64,000 nucleotides of DNA from Sinonovacula constricta (GCA_007844125.1 CM017564.1:28513158-28577157), one strand, 5' to 3'; counted from the stretch's first letter, positions 25,801-36,841 are shown. The notes: generated from the sequence alone by a model not told the origin. A program made the numbers and translations.

Positions 25801-28800
25801 CAAATGCATAAGTCTATTTATTCTATATACAATATTCCCAAATAAGCTCACATTTAAATATCAGTCATTAAAACGTTAACCTGTCTAACCTTTGGCTGAC
25901 CATCACAAACATGTGGAGAAATCCCAATATCTGATTGGCTAACATGCTTGTCTGTCAAATAGCAGAAGATGGGTCAATTGACTAAATTTCAAGCAATATG
26001 TGCCTTTTATAAAAACAAAAACGAACAGTACAAGCAAAATTGCCCTTACTAGGTATGAGAGCGACTGGCCTGACTTTGAGAGACGATCCAATCACAATAA
26101 GGAGGTCACATTCATCCTTGTCCTTGGACATCTGGGCATGGAACTCCTCCGGAAGACTCTCACCAAAGAACACTATGTCTGGCTTCATGACCGACAGCTC
26201 CGTCCCTGGGGCACACCTGGGGCACATTGGGATCACCTGTACATAATCAAAAGTATAATAGAAGCATTAAAATGACAGTTGTACAAGTTAGAAACTGATA
26301 TTTGATAGGCTGGTTGCAAATTTCTCATTGATGAGAATATTTAAATTTGATAGGCGGATGAGCAATATTTGGCAATGGTGCATAACATGATAAACTATAA
26401 AACAGTCTTTTTACAATCTTTTTTTCTGAAACTTGTGTGAAATTCAAGTATGTTGATACAGATTATATGCATTTTAAAGTTACTTTCTTACAAACCTAAG
26501 ATTTAGTTCCATTTTTATCACTTCATAACTTAAGAAACCTAGAAGATCTAAAAAGTTAACTAACTGATACTAATATCAGTTTATTTAATGAACATTTACA
26601 TAAATGCCTGGTTTGTCAAGATTTAAAAATTGTGTTAGAGGGCTTTAAACCCACAAAGCATTAAATGATAAAACTTTGACAAATGTGTAAATAAAGCAAA
26701 ACCCTCACCTGATCCATGATCTGTGTCTTGATATCATCACTGGAACATTTAAACCCACATGCCATACATGTTGCAGTTGCAAATGATCCTGTGAAGTAAA
26801 AGAAAAAAACTGGAGATCAACAAACTGTAGATGAGTGTCAATGCATAACATAAATGCAATCATGATGAGATGAATCTTTTTAAATAGTCAATAAAAAACA
26901 TTTACATGTCACACAACCAGTATTATCAAGTCCAACAACAGAAATGTGAGTTTTAGGGGCTGTAGTCGCTTACTTGTAACTCCTCAGCCCCTCACTGCAT
27001 GGGTTCAAAAACTTTTATGTGGGGAGTTTTTTCACTGACGTTATGCCAGTGGTCCACTCAGCCAAAAGTCTGGGGTCTTCTTCCATCAATAATTACCTGG
27101 ACGTCACCAACATGACCTACCATACGTCGGTGCGACGAAATAAAAAATGAACAAAATGCGAGTCTTATATATATGGCCTAATACACAGTGTCACAGTATG
27201 TCATACCTTATCATGTTATGCCATATGACAAAAGATATGACAGAAAAAATTATGTAAAAAAAGTATACAGAAAGTTTGACAGCCAAACAAGATAGCAGAA
27301 AATAATCTAAAAAGCCACTATGTATGAACTTTTAGCACAAATTAAGCAGGCTTTAGAAAATACTGTGACCATTTGTAAAAAGTGCAAAGGTTTTCTTTTT
27401 TTTCCCCCACAATCTCAAACTTGGGTTTGTGCATACTATAAGAGAACTAAAACAGCAACCATCCAGTCCCACTCATAGAGGGTGCCTTGATACGCGATAT
27501 ACTAAATCCACGCATAGTGATATTTAAGTAGATTTTAGTACATGTTAAAAATCTACAGATATGTTTTGTTTATTATTGTATTAAATGTTGTTTATTTCAT
27601 TAAATGAAATGAATTAAACAATATTGTTTTGTCTTTGAGTTATATTAAAGAGCTGCAAACTATAGGTCAATAAACCAGAAGTAAACAAAAATAAATAAAT
27701 AATGTTTTACCAATGCAATGGTCATAATCTCATTTCTTAATGTGTAATTTGGTAGTTTTGTTCTGGTTGAAAGTACAAATATATCAGTAATAGGATTTGT
27801 TCATCAAAAACGGGTGTTTTGCACTTTAAATACATAACTGATTGGTAGCTAGAGACCTAATATATCCACTATAAAGATACAATAACAAACAATACTAATG
27901 TGGCACTAGGTTTTCTCTTCATTTAGTAAAATGTTTGTTAAAGGAAAAAGAAGCAAATCAAGTGAAAGGTAAGAACTTGTTTGATTTAGTCCATGAAGAA
28001 GTTTATTTACAGGGTTTATCATCCCACCAACAGTATTTAAATTATCTGGAGATGGTGTCCACTTGAAGCAGATAGAGTGCTACCTTCACTGTGCATAGCA
28101 TGTCATGAGCACCTGGCATGATACCAAACCCAGTCACATTATCCTGACACCAGGCCAACCAGTCGTGGAACTACTCTAACATTTGCTTCAGCAGCAGCGA
28201 AGGATCTATACCATTATCATATTTAACAACTTTGGTATGTCGCAGCCTGGATCTAACCAGGGACCTTATATTCTTGAAGTTTAGGCTCTACTGATTGCAC
28301 CAGGTCTGGTCCATAAAGACATTGCCTAAATTGGTAATAGCCAACTAGAGAGTGCTAAAGTGTTATCTGATTGCAATATTGTGCACAACTCTTTATAACA
28401 TATATCAGACAAGCTGTTGCCACCAAAAACAAATGAAATTTTGCTTTGAAATTATTGATCCTTAGTTAGCCACTTTTTAAAATATCTCATGTACTGCTAT
28501 GACAAAAATTGGTGGTTAAAGCAAACATTAAAAGACATTAAAACATCTGCTGTACTGTTCAGACAAAAGAAATTGGAGAGAACAAATGAGTGGTCCTTTG
28601 TCTGAGGTCCTTTGTCTCATGTTTTTGCATACTTTAATCTTAATCATTTTTATTTTTTCTAAAATTAATAATTTCTATTCATCATTTCTAAAAAAGTTAC
28701 AAAATCACTAAGAGTATACTACTGGTAATAAACAAATGTCAGAGTTTAAACCTGATATTTTTGTGCATCAATAATAGACGTATTCCAGGGCTCCCGCTGC

Positions 28801-31800
28801 CATGCACCAAATGCGCCACTGGCGCAAAAACAAAAAAAGTGGCTCATTTTTTTCAAAATTGGCGAATTGTTATGGGGCATGATTTTTTCGGCATTATTTT
28901 TGTGAATCGCTAAGCGACCAAGACTGGTAACCATTTCTACGCATACTGTGATTAGCTAGCAAGGAGAAGCTTGATAGCCAGTCAAGCTTGCGCGGCAGCC
29001 TTCACCTTGAGGGCATTGTTGTGTCGACATGTTGTGTAAATAACTGCCGAATAAACATCGCCTCAGGGAAGGATTAGTGTAGTTTGCGAGACGATAATAA
29101 AGCAGCCAGCCGAATGTTTGTTGCAATCATTAATTAGACAGTACTGGATTGTCGATTAATAACAATAAATAATACAATTAGATACATAAATACGAGTCGA
29201 GCAGACAGCAGACGAATGTGTGTTTGTGATGAGTTACATTCAACAATGTTAAGACAATGTCGTTTTCTCACTTTGCCCATTCACAGAGTCATCAGTGCAG
29301 TACTTCTGTGGATATGGCCAATTTGGTTATCAGGTTTAAGGATGTGTATCCTGCAACTGCAGAAGCAGCAGTTAGGTTTTTGGTGGCCCCTGTCTCCACA
29401 GCTGATTGTGAGCGGGGGTTTAGCTGGCAAAACCTTATCAAAACTAGTCTGAGAAATTCGTTAGGTGTTAGGTCACTTGAAAATCTTCTGCGCATTTCAA
29501 TAGAAGGGCCTGCTCTGGATCAATTTGATTTCAAACTTTCTTTTTAAAAGGTGGGCTGCACACAAGACTCGAATGATCCTGCAGTAAATGCAAAAGGGAC
29601 TCTGTACCTCTGCATACAATGTACAAAATGTAAATACTAAACCATGACTATTGCTTTCATAGTAACTGTATATAATGGCTATGTTAAAAGTATGATATTG
29701 CCTTAAGGCGACATAGACATACTAAATGTATATAAAACATACAAATGTTTATGTAAATAAAACGTAAAAAAGAAAGTTCACTTTTTTTTTTCATTCTCAA
29801 TTCAATAACACTACAAAAGTATATTAAAATAAAAAGAATTGCGTGTTAACAAACATATACATACTACAAAAATAACATTAAAATTGACACGTAAATTTGG
29901 CTCATAAAAATGGCTCATGAAATAAAAAAGTGGCTCATAATTTTCAAATTTGGCTCATTGGTTGGCTCAGACCAATAAAACCCCAGGGGGAGTCCTGTGT
30001 TCAGACAGCAGGACATCCTGTGTTATACCGCAGTTAGTACAGTTATAAAATATAATTTTTTTACGCTAAGATATATTTTATAAGTCTTCTAACTAAAATA
30101 ACTGTTTTACCATAAGGAAAACCTATTAAAATAAAACAAGCATTTATCTCCAGTAAATTAAAACCACATATATGACTGATGAATTCAACTTAACCAGACT
30201 TTATGACTTTTAGAATGAAATTTTAACAAAAAATCTGACAAGAAATCTAAGCTGAAATTTGTGTGCAGCTGAGTAACCTCAACCATAGATTCACGCCACC
30301 ATTCATAACTCTGCCAAAAAACACCCACAATAACCACTTGCAAAAACACCCATTGAGCAAGTTGCCCTAAAGTTTGGACGATTCTGCCAAAACAGTGAAT
30401 GATTCACCCTTTGGGTGAAAAGCTATCTCCCACTTGTATCATGTACTATGATATGCATTTAGTATGACACTTTACAACAGAGCATGACATTGATCATGTA
30501 AGCCGACAGATGTACCGTGACACTGTTTTATGTACCATGACACTGTATGACAGACTATGACACTATATGACATACCATGACACTGTTCTAAGTTGTATGG
30601 CACTTCATGATGTATGATGACACTTTATGACAAACCAGGACACTGTATCATGTACTATGTCTCTGTATGATGTACTATGACACTGTATGACATACCACGA
30701 CACTGTATCATGTAGTATGACTCTTTATGACATACCATGACACTATATCACATACTACAACAATGTATGACTACTTTAACAACATATGACATACCATGAC
30801 ACTGTATGACATTGCTGATGTTCGCCACTTGTTCCAGAGTGTCAATGTTCTGGGTATAGTTCCTCAACAGTTTCCCATGAGCCTCAATCAGATGGATGAA
30901 CTTGTGGCACTTTGATGGCTCAAACTGACCTGGGTAGATCTCCTGGTAGAGCCAATAATAAACAATTAAAGTGCAAATTACAAACATCAGGGCCTAGTAC
31001 AAAAACAAAATAAAATCCAAAATGTTTGTTTTAATTAAAAAATTAAGGAAAATTTAAGTTTTCTTCATCTAATTTCAGTTCACTTTAAATGGTCATTTGG
31101 ATCTTCATTTTAACAATTATATTCATATGGAACTATATTAAATGAATAACTAAGATATTTTCGCAATCTAATCAATGGTATTTTTTATTGACATACCAAA
31201 TAATATTAGACATTTTTCATTAAATGATTTTGTTTGTTGCCTACAGAAGAATTAATTAAGCAAAGTAAACTGGTAAATCAAAGCATATTAAATTATTTAA
31301 CAAACTTTAAGTACTGAGCAGAGTGAAATGTAATCATTAAACAATGTACCTTGGCAAACTTGAAAAAAGGTCTTTGGTCATTCTTGAAGTATCTGATATC
31401 AAACATAGCTTGAGGGTCAGGTAGGTCTGGGAAGTCCACTGCCAAACGAGCATAGATACCATTCCGAGATCGGAAATCTGGGATCCCACAGGACACAGAC
31501 ACCTGGAAACATCAGCAGGATTTATGATCATGAATTATGGGCAGCACTTGACTTCCACTTGACTGTATACGATTTTTCAATTTTCTCTTTACAATAAAGC
31601 TACTTTTTTAAGGTGGAAGCCAACAGTTTGGGACAAAATACTTTTTCTCAAATAACCAAATATGTCATTGGTACCTGAAAAGATCTTGCAAAATGCTGCT
31701 CATTGATGCTCTAGATCAGTGTGAACAGTGAAACATAAATCCCCATTTCTCTTTGCCATCAGGCATTTCCTATCTGAGTCACACTGCAGTGATAGCTATT

Positions 31801-34800
31801 TTAACTAAGAAAATAATGTGACAACTTGCTTTTGAGATTACGTTATGTTGTCATACGGGTTATCCACTGTGATGTGGATATCTGTTTTTGGCAGAGATCA
31901 CCATCATGCTTATTTATAGATTTGGAATGATTGAACTTAAGTGGATTTACAGTTTAGCAATGTAAACAGTGTTAAAAACCATCTTTACTTATGCTAAAGT
32001 ATGAGTTCATGCCAAAATAATGCCCTAATTTCTCAAAGCAGCAGAAAGGTATTGTTACAGCATCCTAAAACACACCTACCCCAGCTCCAGTCAGCACCAT
32101 GATCTTCTTACAGGACTTGATAAGTCCCACTACATCCTCTAGCGTGTTGATAGTCCGTAGTTTGCTGCGCGGAGGTGGCTCTGATAGGATGTTAATGATG
32201 ATCTTCCACAGCATAAAATCACTCACATCAGGGATTGAACTCTCGTCTGGAATCAGCTGCTGAAGTATGGCACGAGGGTCGTCACCTTTCTCCATGCTCT
32301 CATACACCCAGGATAGAATACCTGCAAAATGCATACACTTTATTATATTTACCTCTGTATACCATTTTTTATATTTCTATCTCTCCTTTTAAGATTAATT
32401 TAGCTATTGTGAATGTAAACTACCCCCACTATTTTGAAAAGAGACCTTCTGTAAAGCAAGTATAACCAATCAACACAATTTCACCCTTAATCTATTGAAA
32501 AGAAAAACACTTAAGATATATACACAACAAACAGTCAACACAGATTTAAGATTAATTTTTAGCCATTGTTCTCACATATAACATTTCAAATATGACATTT
32601 AAATTATACAAAATCTATTTATAAACAATTCTAGTCAGTTAAGTTAAACCTAAATCTAGAGTTTACACTAACCAGAAACAGGCGGTCTCCAGGAATGCTC
32701 TCCACTCATCCCAGACAGGTCGCTTAGATCCGAGTCACTGTCAGCTCCATTTTCCATACAGCCTGCATCCGCCTATTAGACCAAGAAATAGTGGCATTGG
32801 TTGTTTCTGTTCTTTGTCACAAGTTATTGCAGAATGATGGATGATCAGAAAATACTTTACCTTTTGAAAGTTCACTGATATGATCCTTAAAAGATATATA
32901 GTTTGTTTATTGTTTGTTTATTGCGTTCATCATCCCGCCAACAGTATTCCAGTTATCTGGAGACAGTGTCCACTTGAAGCAGATATAGTGCTACCATCAT
33001 TGTGTATAGCATGCAATGAACACCTGGTATGATACCACATCCAGTCACATTATCCTGACACTGGGCCAACCAGTTGTTGAACTACCCTTATATTTGCTTG
33101 AGCATAAGTAAGGAAGCTGTACCACTACTATTTCTAACGACTTTGGTATGTCACGGCATGAGATTGAAGCCGCAGCCTACTGTACCTGAAGCCTCCTATA
33201 CCCAGAGCCAACGCTCTACCGATTGTGCTACCAGGTCTGGTCAAAATAAAGAGTTGTTCCGTGTTGAAGTTAAACTGTCAGCTATGAGCTAAAGAAAAAG
33301 TTAGCATAAAGCACAACCGACAAGCACAAAAAATTGTAATTTTAAAACAAAAAGCAGGGATTTTTCAGGGTTTTTTGGGAAAAAGGCCCCAGCCAAAATT
33401 GGGAATTTTTGACGTGGTAAATATTCAAATTTGGAAAAAACAAACAAATCAAACCAACTGGGAAATTTCAACATTTATTTTCCTGCATTAAAGCTTAATC
33501 TGCTTTTGTGTCCCTGAAAGTGTTACAGAGATGTTCCAGACTTTGTTCAGAAAGCTCTGCAGGGCCTTCAATACAGATTCTCATTAAATTGGAGAGTTTT
33601 TCCTGGCCAAGGGAGCTTCTCAAAGAAGTGCATAGTAGGTTCATGGTGCTGAACCATTTCTCCATAGCTTCTGTGCTGGATGGTATTAAGGTCATCATCT
33701 ACAGAAGTTGGTAGATTCTAGATCGCGTAGTATTTACTATTGTACAACATTTTTCGTCACTATATTTCGCGGGTCAGTATAAAAGCCGGTACTGCATGTA
33801 CCATTTTTGCTTCATAACTCCTTTCAGTTTTATACGCAGTCAAACAGCCATGGTGAAAATACTTTTGTTTATGAAATTTTTATTATGCGTAAATTCACGG
33901 AAAGTCATTTTCACAGACCACCGATCAAAAGTAAACAAACGATTCGCTTAATTGGAAAAGTCTCTTGATTTCATGGTTTCTTGGTTATTTATTTTTTAAA
34001 GGTAAAAGGAATTTCGGTTCAAGTGGGAATTAATTTATGAGATTGGGAATTTTTTCTTGAAATTGGGAAAAATGGTCGCTATTTGGCAATGGGAAGGGGG
34101 CCGAATATCGGCTCTGTGAGACAGACTGAAAAAGCCCTGAAAAGTATATTGTGCAGAAAAATAAAATTTTTTGCCCGTGCATTATTTAAAAGAAAAAAAA
34201 AATCACCTCTGATGTACTAGGATGTTCACCATCTCCCATTGCACCAACATCATTGTCAGGTTGCTGTATATCTAGCTTATTTTGATGAACATGATCGGCA
34301 GTCGAGTCAACAACAGCATCATCTGTAAAAATTATAAAATAATGCTTTCACTTCCTGTCACAACAACTCTATGGCATTCTGGAGACTGGATTAGACATGA
34401 ATTTTAAAGTCTAACACAGCAGTTTGTTTAACTAAATTGGGGTATATTTCATACCAAATAAATGATAAAATGGCAAATTTGGTCAAAAAAATGTAGCTAC
34501 TTACATACAAAATGAATTGGGAACAATTCACCACAATAATGATTCGCCACATAACAATTTGCCACAATAATAATGTTGTTTATTGTAAGAACAATATTGT
34601 GACTATTTACGATTATTTCAATTAAAAATGTAATAAGTAATCGAAACAATATTGAACCACATGTACTTTTGTTTTCCCACTCAAGAAAATTATTCACACT
34701 TTCTCAACATGTCGCCCTCTTTCTAAGGGAGAGTTATCATCGTTTAAGGTTTGTCATGTTTGCAGTTTGTCAATTAAGGGACCAACTCCTGTTAATTATC

Positions 34801-36483
34801 CTCAAATAATTCCTTTAATCAGAAACGAATTTTCGCAGTTTGTCAATTAAGGGACCAACTCTTTTTAATTATTCCCAAAGAATTCCTTTAATCAGAAAGG
34901 AATGTTTGCAGTTTGTGTGTTAATTATCCTCGAATAATTCCTTTAATCAGAAACAAATGTTTGCAGTTTGTCAATTAAGGGACCAACTATTTTTAATTAT
35001 TCCCAAAGAATTCCTTTAATCAGAAAGGAATGTTTGCAGTTTGTCAATTTAATGACTTTGGTTATCATTGTTAAACGTTTGTTTGTAAACAAATCAATTT
35101 GAGCGAAGTATCACAATTTCATATAAATAAACGGCCATCTCATCTGCATCACATATCCAGAAAATGCCAGCTCCTTCATGCATCTTCTATGAACGTATCT
35201 ACAAGAATTCGCGTGCTGTAACATGCGACAAATGTCACAGATAGCATCAAATTAAATGTGGAAACACAGGTACAGAGACACTTCATATGAGTAATGTACA
35301 AAATAACCCTTGTAAAATTGCACACAAATGCAACATGTGATATTTAAAAATATCTAAAAAAGATATATTGTTAAAAGGTTCGTTTTGGTACTAAAGTATC
35401 CATTCAGACAAGGCTTGTCAAAGAAAAATAACTTTAAAGGTTCCAGTCTAAACAGACAAATCAAATACAAGGACATCTGTGAAGCCTGTGGGAAAAGTAT
35501 AGACTAAAGAAACTTAACCACTAGCGCCTTGTTAAATGTGCCGCCATTAATGGACCTGTTTAAAAAACATTGCACACCCCCTCTCCTCCTTCCCGAATTT
35601 CAATGTGCTAAGTGTTATGCTCATGTGCTTCTTCGCGTTTATTTGTGTGTGTGTCTATGTTGGTGTTTTCATTTATGTTTACTTGTTTCATTCACAAATT
35701 CATAGGTAATACCAAGTTATAGTCTACTTTCAAGCTACTGCTCATTCAGCTGACTTTACAGTTTACCCCCTAGTCATTGGGTATATTCGACAATCCCGTA
35801 CTATGGAAGCCGACACATATTACTGACCAGAATAACCCTAGCAGGTATCCATTTATGCACCTGGGTAAAGTGGAACAAATCGAGATAATTTTTTGCTCAA
35901 GGCAATGAGTGGCGATCTGACAGGGGTTCGAACCACGGACCCCGTGATCCGGAGTCATGCATCCTACCACTGGACTATTCTGCTCCTCTAAATTCATATG
36001 TTCTTATTACATTCTCATTATAAGTTATTTATGTTGTGATGTTTTGTATTTTTTATTATTATTAAACATTGAATTAAGAATAATTTTTTTTATTATAATG
36101 ACTTAGTTATTGTGTAACCCTATACAGAGATAAATAAGAGGAATGACTCGAAATTTAAGTAAGTAAGTAAGTAAGAGTAAACAATATCGGTAAGAACACA
36201 TTTGACAATGTTACATGTTTGTTATTATTTACCTGGTACTTTCACTTTGTGAAAAGTAGGTCGATAAGGGAGATTACTCTAACTTACGTATTATCAAACA
36301 AAAGCTTTTCAACTAGTTGATAATTAAATGGCAATATGTCATAAATGTAAAACATCCCATATGCAGCTACATAAAATAAATATTCATGTAACATTTTGCA
36401 AATCGGGTGTACTTACTGACATCAGACTCATGATGCATTTTTAACTTTTTGCGAGGGGTTTCAAACACTTCTTCTTCCGCCAT
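22446..36483 (-). CDS. SIRT1: NAD-dependent protein deacetylase sirtuin-1 (complete, ten exons)
   Basis: Exons 36417-36483, 34207-34322, 32673-32772, 32080-32321, 31350-31502, 30795-30942, 26709-26788, 26050-26236, 23366-24145 and 22446-22870 join in phase to 2298 nt (765 aa; human 747). The enzyme removes acyl groups from lysines using NAD+, mainly in the nucleus, acting on chromatin and transcription factors. Visible features are a basic PRKKLK stretch (10-15), NAD-binding [15 protein letters not shown] (173-187), [10 protein letters not shown], catalytic His275 in IQCHG, and zinc cysteines 283, 286, 307 and 310. The core ends around ELLGDCEV. A long Ser/Asp-rich tail leads to a C-terminal [13 protein letters not shown] segment matching the human ESA region. 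Glu142 in SEPPPRSK aligns with human Glu230 (activator response). The gene is divergent with DNAJC12. Nothing looks broken. Confidence 0.97.
23085..23230 (-). mobile_element. SINE A fragment in SIRT1 intron 9
   Basis: The sequence ggtggaagaccacagattta and gggtagaaccaccggtgc matches the body of the SINEs at 25340 and 63385. The tRNA-like head is lost. Confidence 0.6.
23366..24145 (-). CDS. SIRT1: SIRT1 exon 9
   Basis: Acceptor TTTCAG|AC. It completes the core ([36 protein letters not shown]) and then encodes about 200 residues of Ser/Thr/Asp-rich, probably disordered tail. Donor GGAA|GTTAGT, phase 1. Confidence 0.95.
24319..25107 (+). mobile_element. Element G, copy 2 (SIRT1 intron 8)
   Basis: It starts acaagagggccatgatgacc with gctcacctga and ends caggtgagctaaaaa. 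The interior has fewer ~150-bp units than copy 1. It lies antisense to SIRT1. Confidence 0.8.
25340..25525 (-). mobile_element. SINE A copy (SIRT1 intron 8)
   Basis: On the minus strand the head TGGTGTAGTGGTAGAGTTGC resembles a tRNA A box, and GGATTTGAGTCCC a B box. The body GGTTCTACCCAGACTTTTGT follows. Confidence 0.8.
26050..26236 (-). CDS. SIRT1: SIRT1 exon 8
   Basis: It encodes [20 protein letters not shown] (second zinc pair Cys307, Cys310), [12 protein letters not shown] and [17 protein letters not shown]. Donor CCTA|GTAAGG, phase 1. Confidence 0.97.
26709..26788 (-). CDS. SIRT1: SIRT1 exon 7
   Basis: It encodes [15 protein letters not shown] and on to MDQ, giving the first zinc pair (Cys283, Cys286). 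Acceptor TTCACAG|GA and donor CAG|GTGAGG. Confidence 0.95.
26955..27150 (+). mobile_element. SINE A copy (SIRT1 intron 6)
   Basis: The head (gtaactcctcagcccctcac, catgggttca) is followed by the body (ggtcttcttccatcaataat) and a tail ending gtgcgacgaaataaaa. Confidence 0.75.
28003..28318 (-). mobile_element. SINE B copy 2 (SIRT1 intron 6)
   Basis: It aligns along its length with 18970-19290 (tgtccacttgaagcagatag, atgagcacctggcatgatac), with a more eroded tRNA-like head. Confidence 0.8.
28786..29997 (+). mobile_element. Degenerate hAT element (SIRT1 intron 6)
   Basis: It begins CAGGGCTCCCGC; its right end, read inverted, is CAGGACTCCCCC. Most of the transposase is gone; a C-terminal piece remains at 29257-29547. 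Repeated gtggctca/ttggctca segments occur near both ends. No exact 8-bp target duplication was seen. It is antisense to SIRT1. Confidence 0.65.
29257..29547 (+). pseudogene. hAT transposase C-terminal (dimerisation) remnant
   Basis: The 96-residue open frame includes [20 protein letters not shown] and [20 protein letters not shown], a typical hAT dimerisation signature (xPxSTAxxERGFSxxNxIKTxxRNxL). The catalytic region and any DNA-binding finger are absent, so this is a relic. Confidence 0.8.
30441..30794 (-). repeat. ~20-bp tandem array seeded on SIRT1 exon 6 donor
   Basis: Roughly 18 diverged copies of a ~20-bp unit; minus-strand form CAGTGTCATG|GTATGTCATA, where the bar is the true exon 6 splice junction at 30795. 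The exon's last ~17 bases and the first intron bases form one unit. Copies near 30534 and 30570 keep the CAGTGTCATGGTA core. Confidence 0.85.
30795..30942 (-). CDS. SIRT1: SIRT1 exon 6 (catalytic histidine)
   Basis: It encodes [18 protein letters not shown] through [16 protein letters not shown] to IQCHG with catalytic His275. The 3' end and donor (CAGTGTCATG|GTATGT) are one unit of a tandem array that continues into the intron at 30441-30794. Confidence 0.98.
31350..31502 (-). CDS. SIRT1: SIRT1 exon 5
   Basis: It encodes [20 protein letters not shown] and on to RPFFKFAK, the NAD-binding loop and cofactor helix. Donor AAG|GTACAT, phase 0. Confidence 0.98.
31680..31922. repeat. Dispersed repeat D, copy 3 (SIRT1 intron 4)
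   Basis: It shares block order with 11095-11330: gcaaaatgctg, atttcctatctgagtcac, acgggttatccactgtgatg, catgcttatttatag. Confidence 0.75.
32080..32321 (-). CDS. SIRT1: SIRT1 exon 4
   Basis: It covers the activator-binding region and the start of the Rossmann fold: [24 protein letters not shown] (Glu142), then IMVLTGAG. Donor GGG|GTAGGT, phase 0. Confidence 0.97.
32673..32772 (-). CDS. SIRT1: SIRT1 exon 3
   Basis: Acceptor CTAATAG|GCG and donor TTTCTG|GTTAGT. It encodes [20 protein letters not shown], resembling the acidic Ser-rich segment before the sirtuin core. Phase 0 in, 1 out. Confidence 0.9.
32905..33242 (-). mobile_element. SINE B copy 3 (SIRT1 intron 2)
   Basis: It matches 18970-19290 (atcatcccgccaacagtatt, gacactgggccaaccagttg), and its right end reads on the minus strand as a decayed tRNA-like head. 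Confidence 0.82.
33355..34139 (-). mobile_element. Degenerate hAT element 2 (SIRT1 intron 2)
   Basis: The terminal inverted repeats are CAGGGATTTTTCAG and, inverted, CAGGGCTTTTTCAG (13 of 14 identical). The flanks share AAAAG at best. Subterminal gggaatttttg/aaattgggaaaaa motifs occur. The only coding remnant is at 33495-33698. Confidence 0.75.
33495..33698 (-). pseudogene. hAT transposase C-terminal remnant 2
   Basis: [20 protein letters not shown], then [20 protein letters not shown], matches the hAT dimerisation region with degraded key positions. It is on the same strand as SIRT1 but far from its exons. Confidence 0.7.
34207..34322 (-). CDS. SIRT1: SIRT1 exon 2
   Basis: Acceptor TTTTACAG|AT and donor CAGAG|GTGAT. 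It encodes an acidic, poorly conserved N-terminal linker ([16 protein letters not shown]...). Phase 1 in, 0 out. Total phase and length support it more than sequence does. Confidence 0.85.
34737..35060. repeat. Short tandem array in SIRT1 intron 1
   Basis: About four units of roughly 57-75 bp containing gcagtttgtcaattaaggga, ttaattat and aattcctttaatcagaaa, alternating between two unit types. Confidence 0.85.
35164..35295 (+). pseudogene. Zinc-finger fragment of a retroelement (relic)
   Basis: [10 protein letters not shown], then after a stop HQIKCGNTG, resembles the PHD-like zinc fingers (xCDxCxxWxHxxC) of some LINE-type elements. One in-frame stop and missing ligands mark it as dead. The family is tentative. 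Confidence 0.45.
35770..35992 (-). mobile_element. SINE C copy (tRNA-derived)
   Basis: The minus strand begins GGAGCAGAATAGTCCAGTGG (A box). It continues with an anticodon-arm-like GACTCCGGATC and a good B box GGTTCGAACCCC, resembling a tRNA-Arg(CCG)-type head. The acceptor stem does not close, so it is a SINE head, not a tRNA gene. It lies about 0.4 kb from SIRT1 exon 1, inside intron 1. Confidence 0.72.
36417..36483 (-). CDS. SIRT1: SIRT1 exon 1
   Basis: The ATG at 36481-36483 lies in CAAAATGGCGGAAG, both a good initiation context and a YY1-type motif. It encodes [20 protein letters not shown] and two more residues. Donor TCA|GTAAGT, phase 1. Confidence 0.92.
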
Positions 36484-36751
36484 TTTGACGCAGATAAGTG
36501 CGCAGCCTCTTTGCGCAGGAAAAAGCCAGGGAGAAACAATTAATATTTTAACAATACAAAATAAAAACATGCTTCTTATTGACATTCGGAGTAAATACAA
36601 GTTGTCTGATTTCAAACAGCTTTTTCGGTCATTTATCAGACAAAGGTTGGAAAAAAATGCTGAGATGAAATTTTTTTATCATGTAAAGTAATGATATATC
36701 CCCCGAACTGTCATCCCAAAATTGATTTTCGTTGTCATTGTATTTAACGAA
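36484..36751. promoter_or_regulatory. Shared divergent promoter of SIRT1 and DNAJC12
   Basis: Only 268 bp separate the two start codons, so both 5' UTRs and core promoters must overlap here unless upstream untranslated exons exist. There is no clear TATA box for either gene. Near the SIRT1 end are GC-richer stretches (gacgcagataagtgcgcagc). A YY1-type motif covers the SIRT1 ATG. Confidence 0.7.
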
Positions 36752-36841
36752 ATGGAGAAAGAGATGCTGAATGTCATGTCATTCAGTCCTTCCGAGGATG
36801 AAGATTATTACAAAATTTTAGGCTGTGACGAATTATCCTCG
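36752..36841 (+). CDS. DNAJC12: DNAJC12 exon 1
   Basis: It starts at ATG 36752 and encodes MEKEMLNVMSF, then EDEDYYKILGCDELSS. The exon may instead end at 36844 (TCG|GTGGTT or GTG|GTTATT); both donors are weak. The downstream acceptor is also double. Confidence 0.85.
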
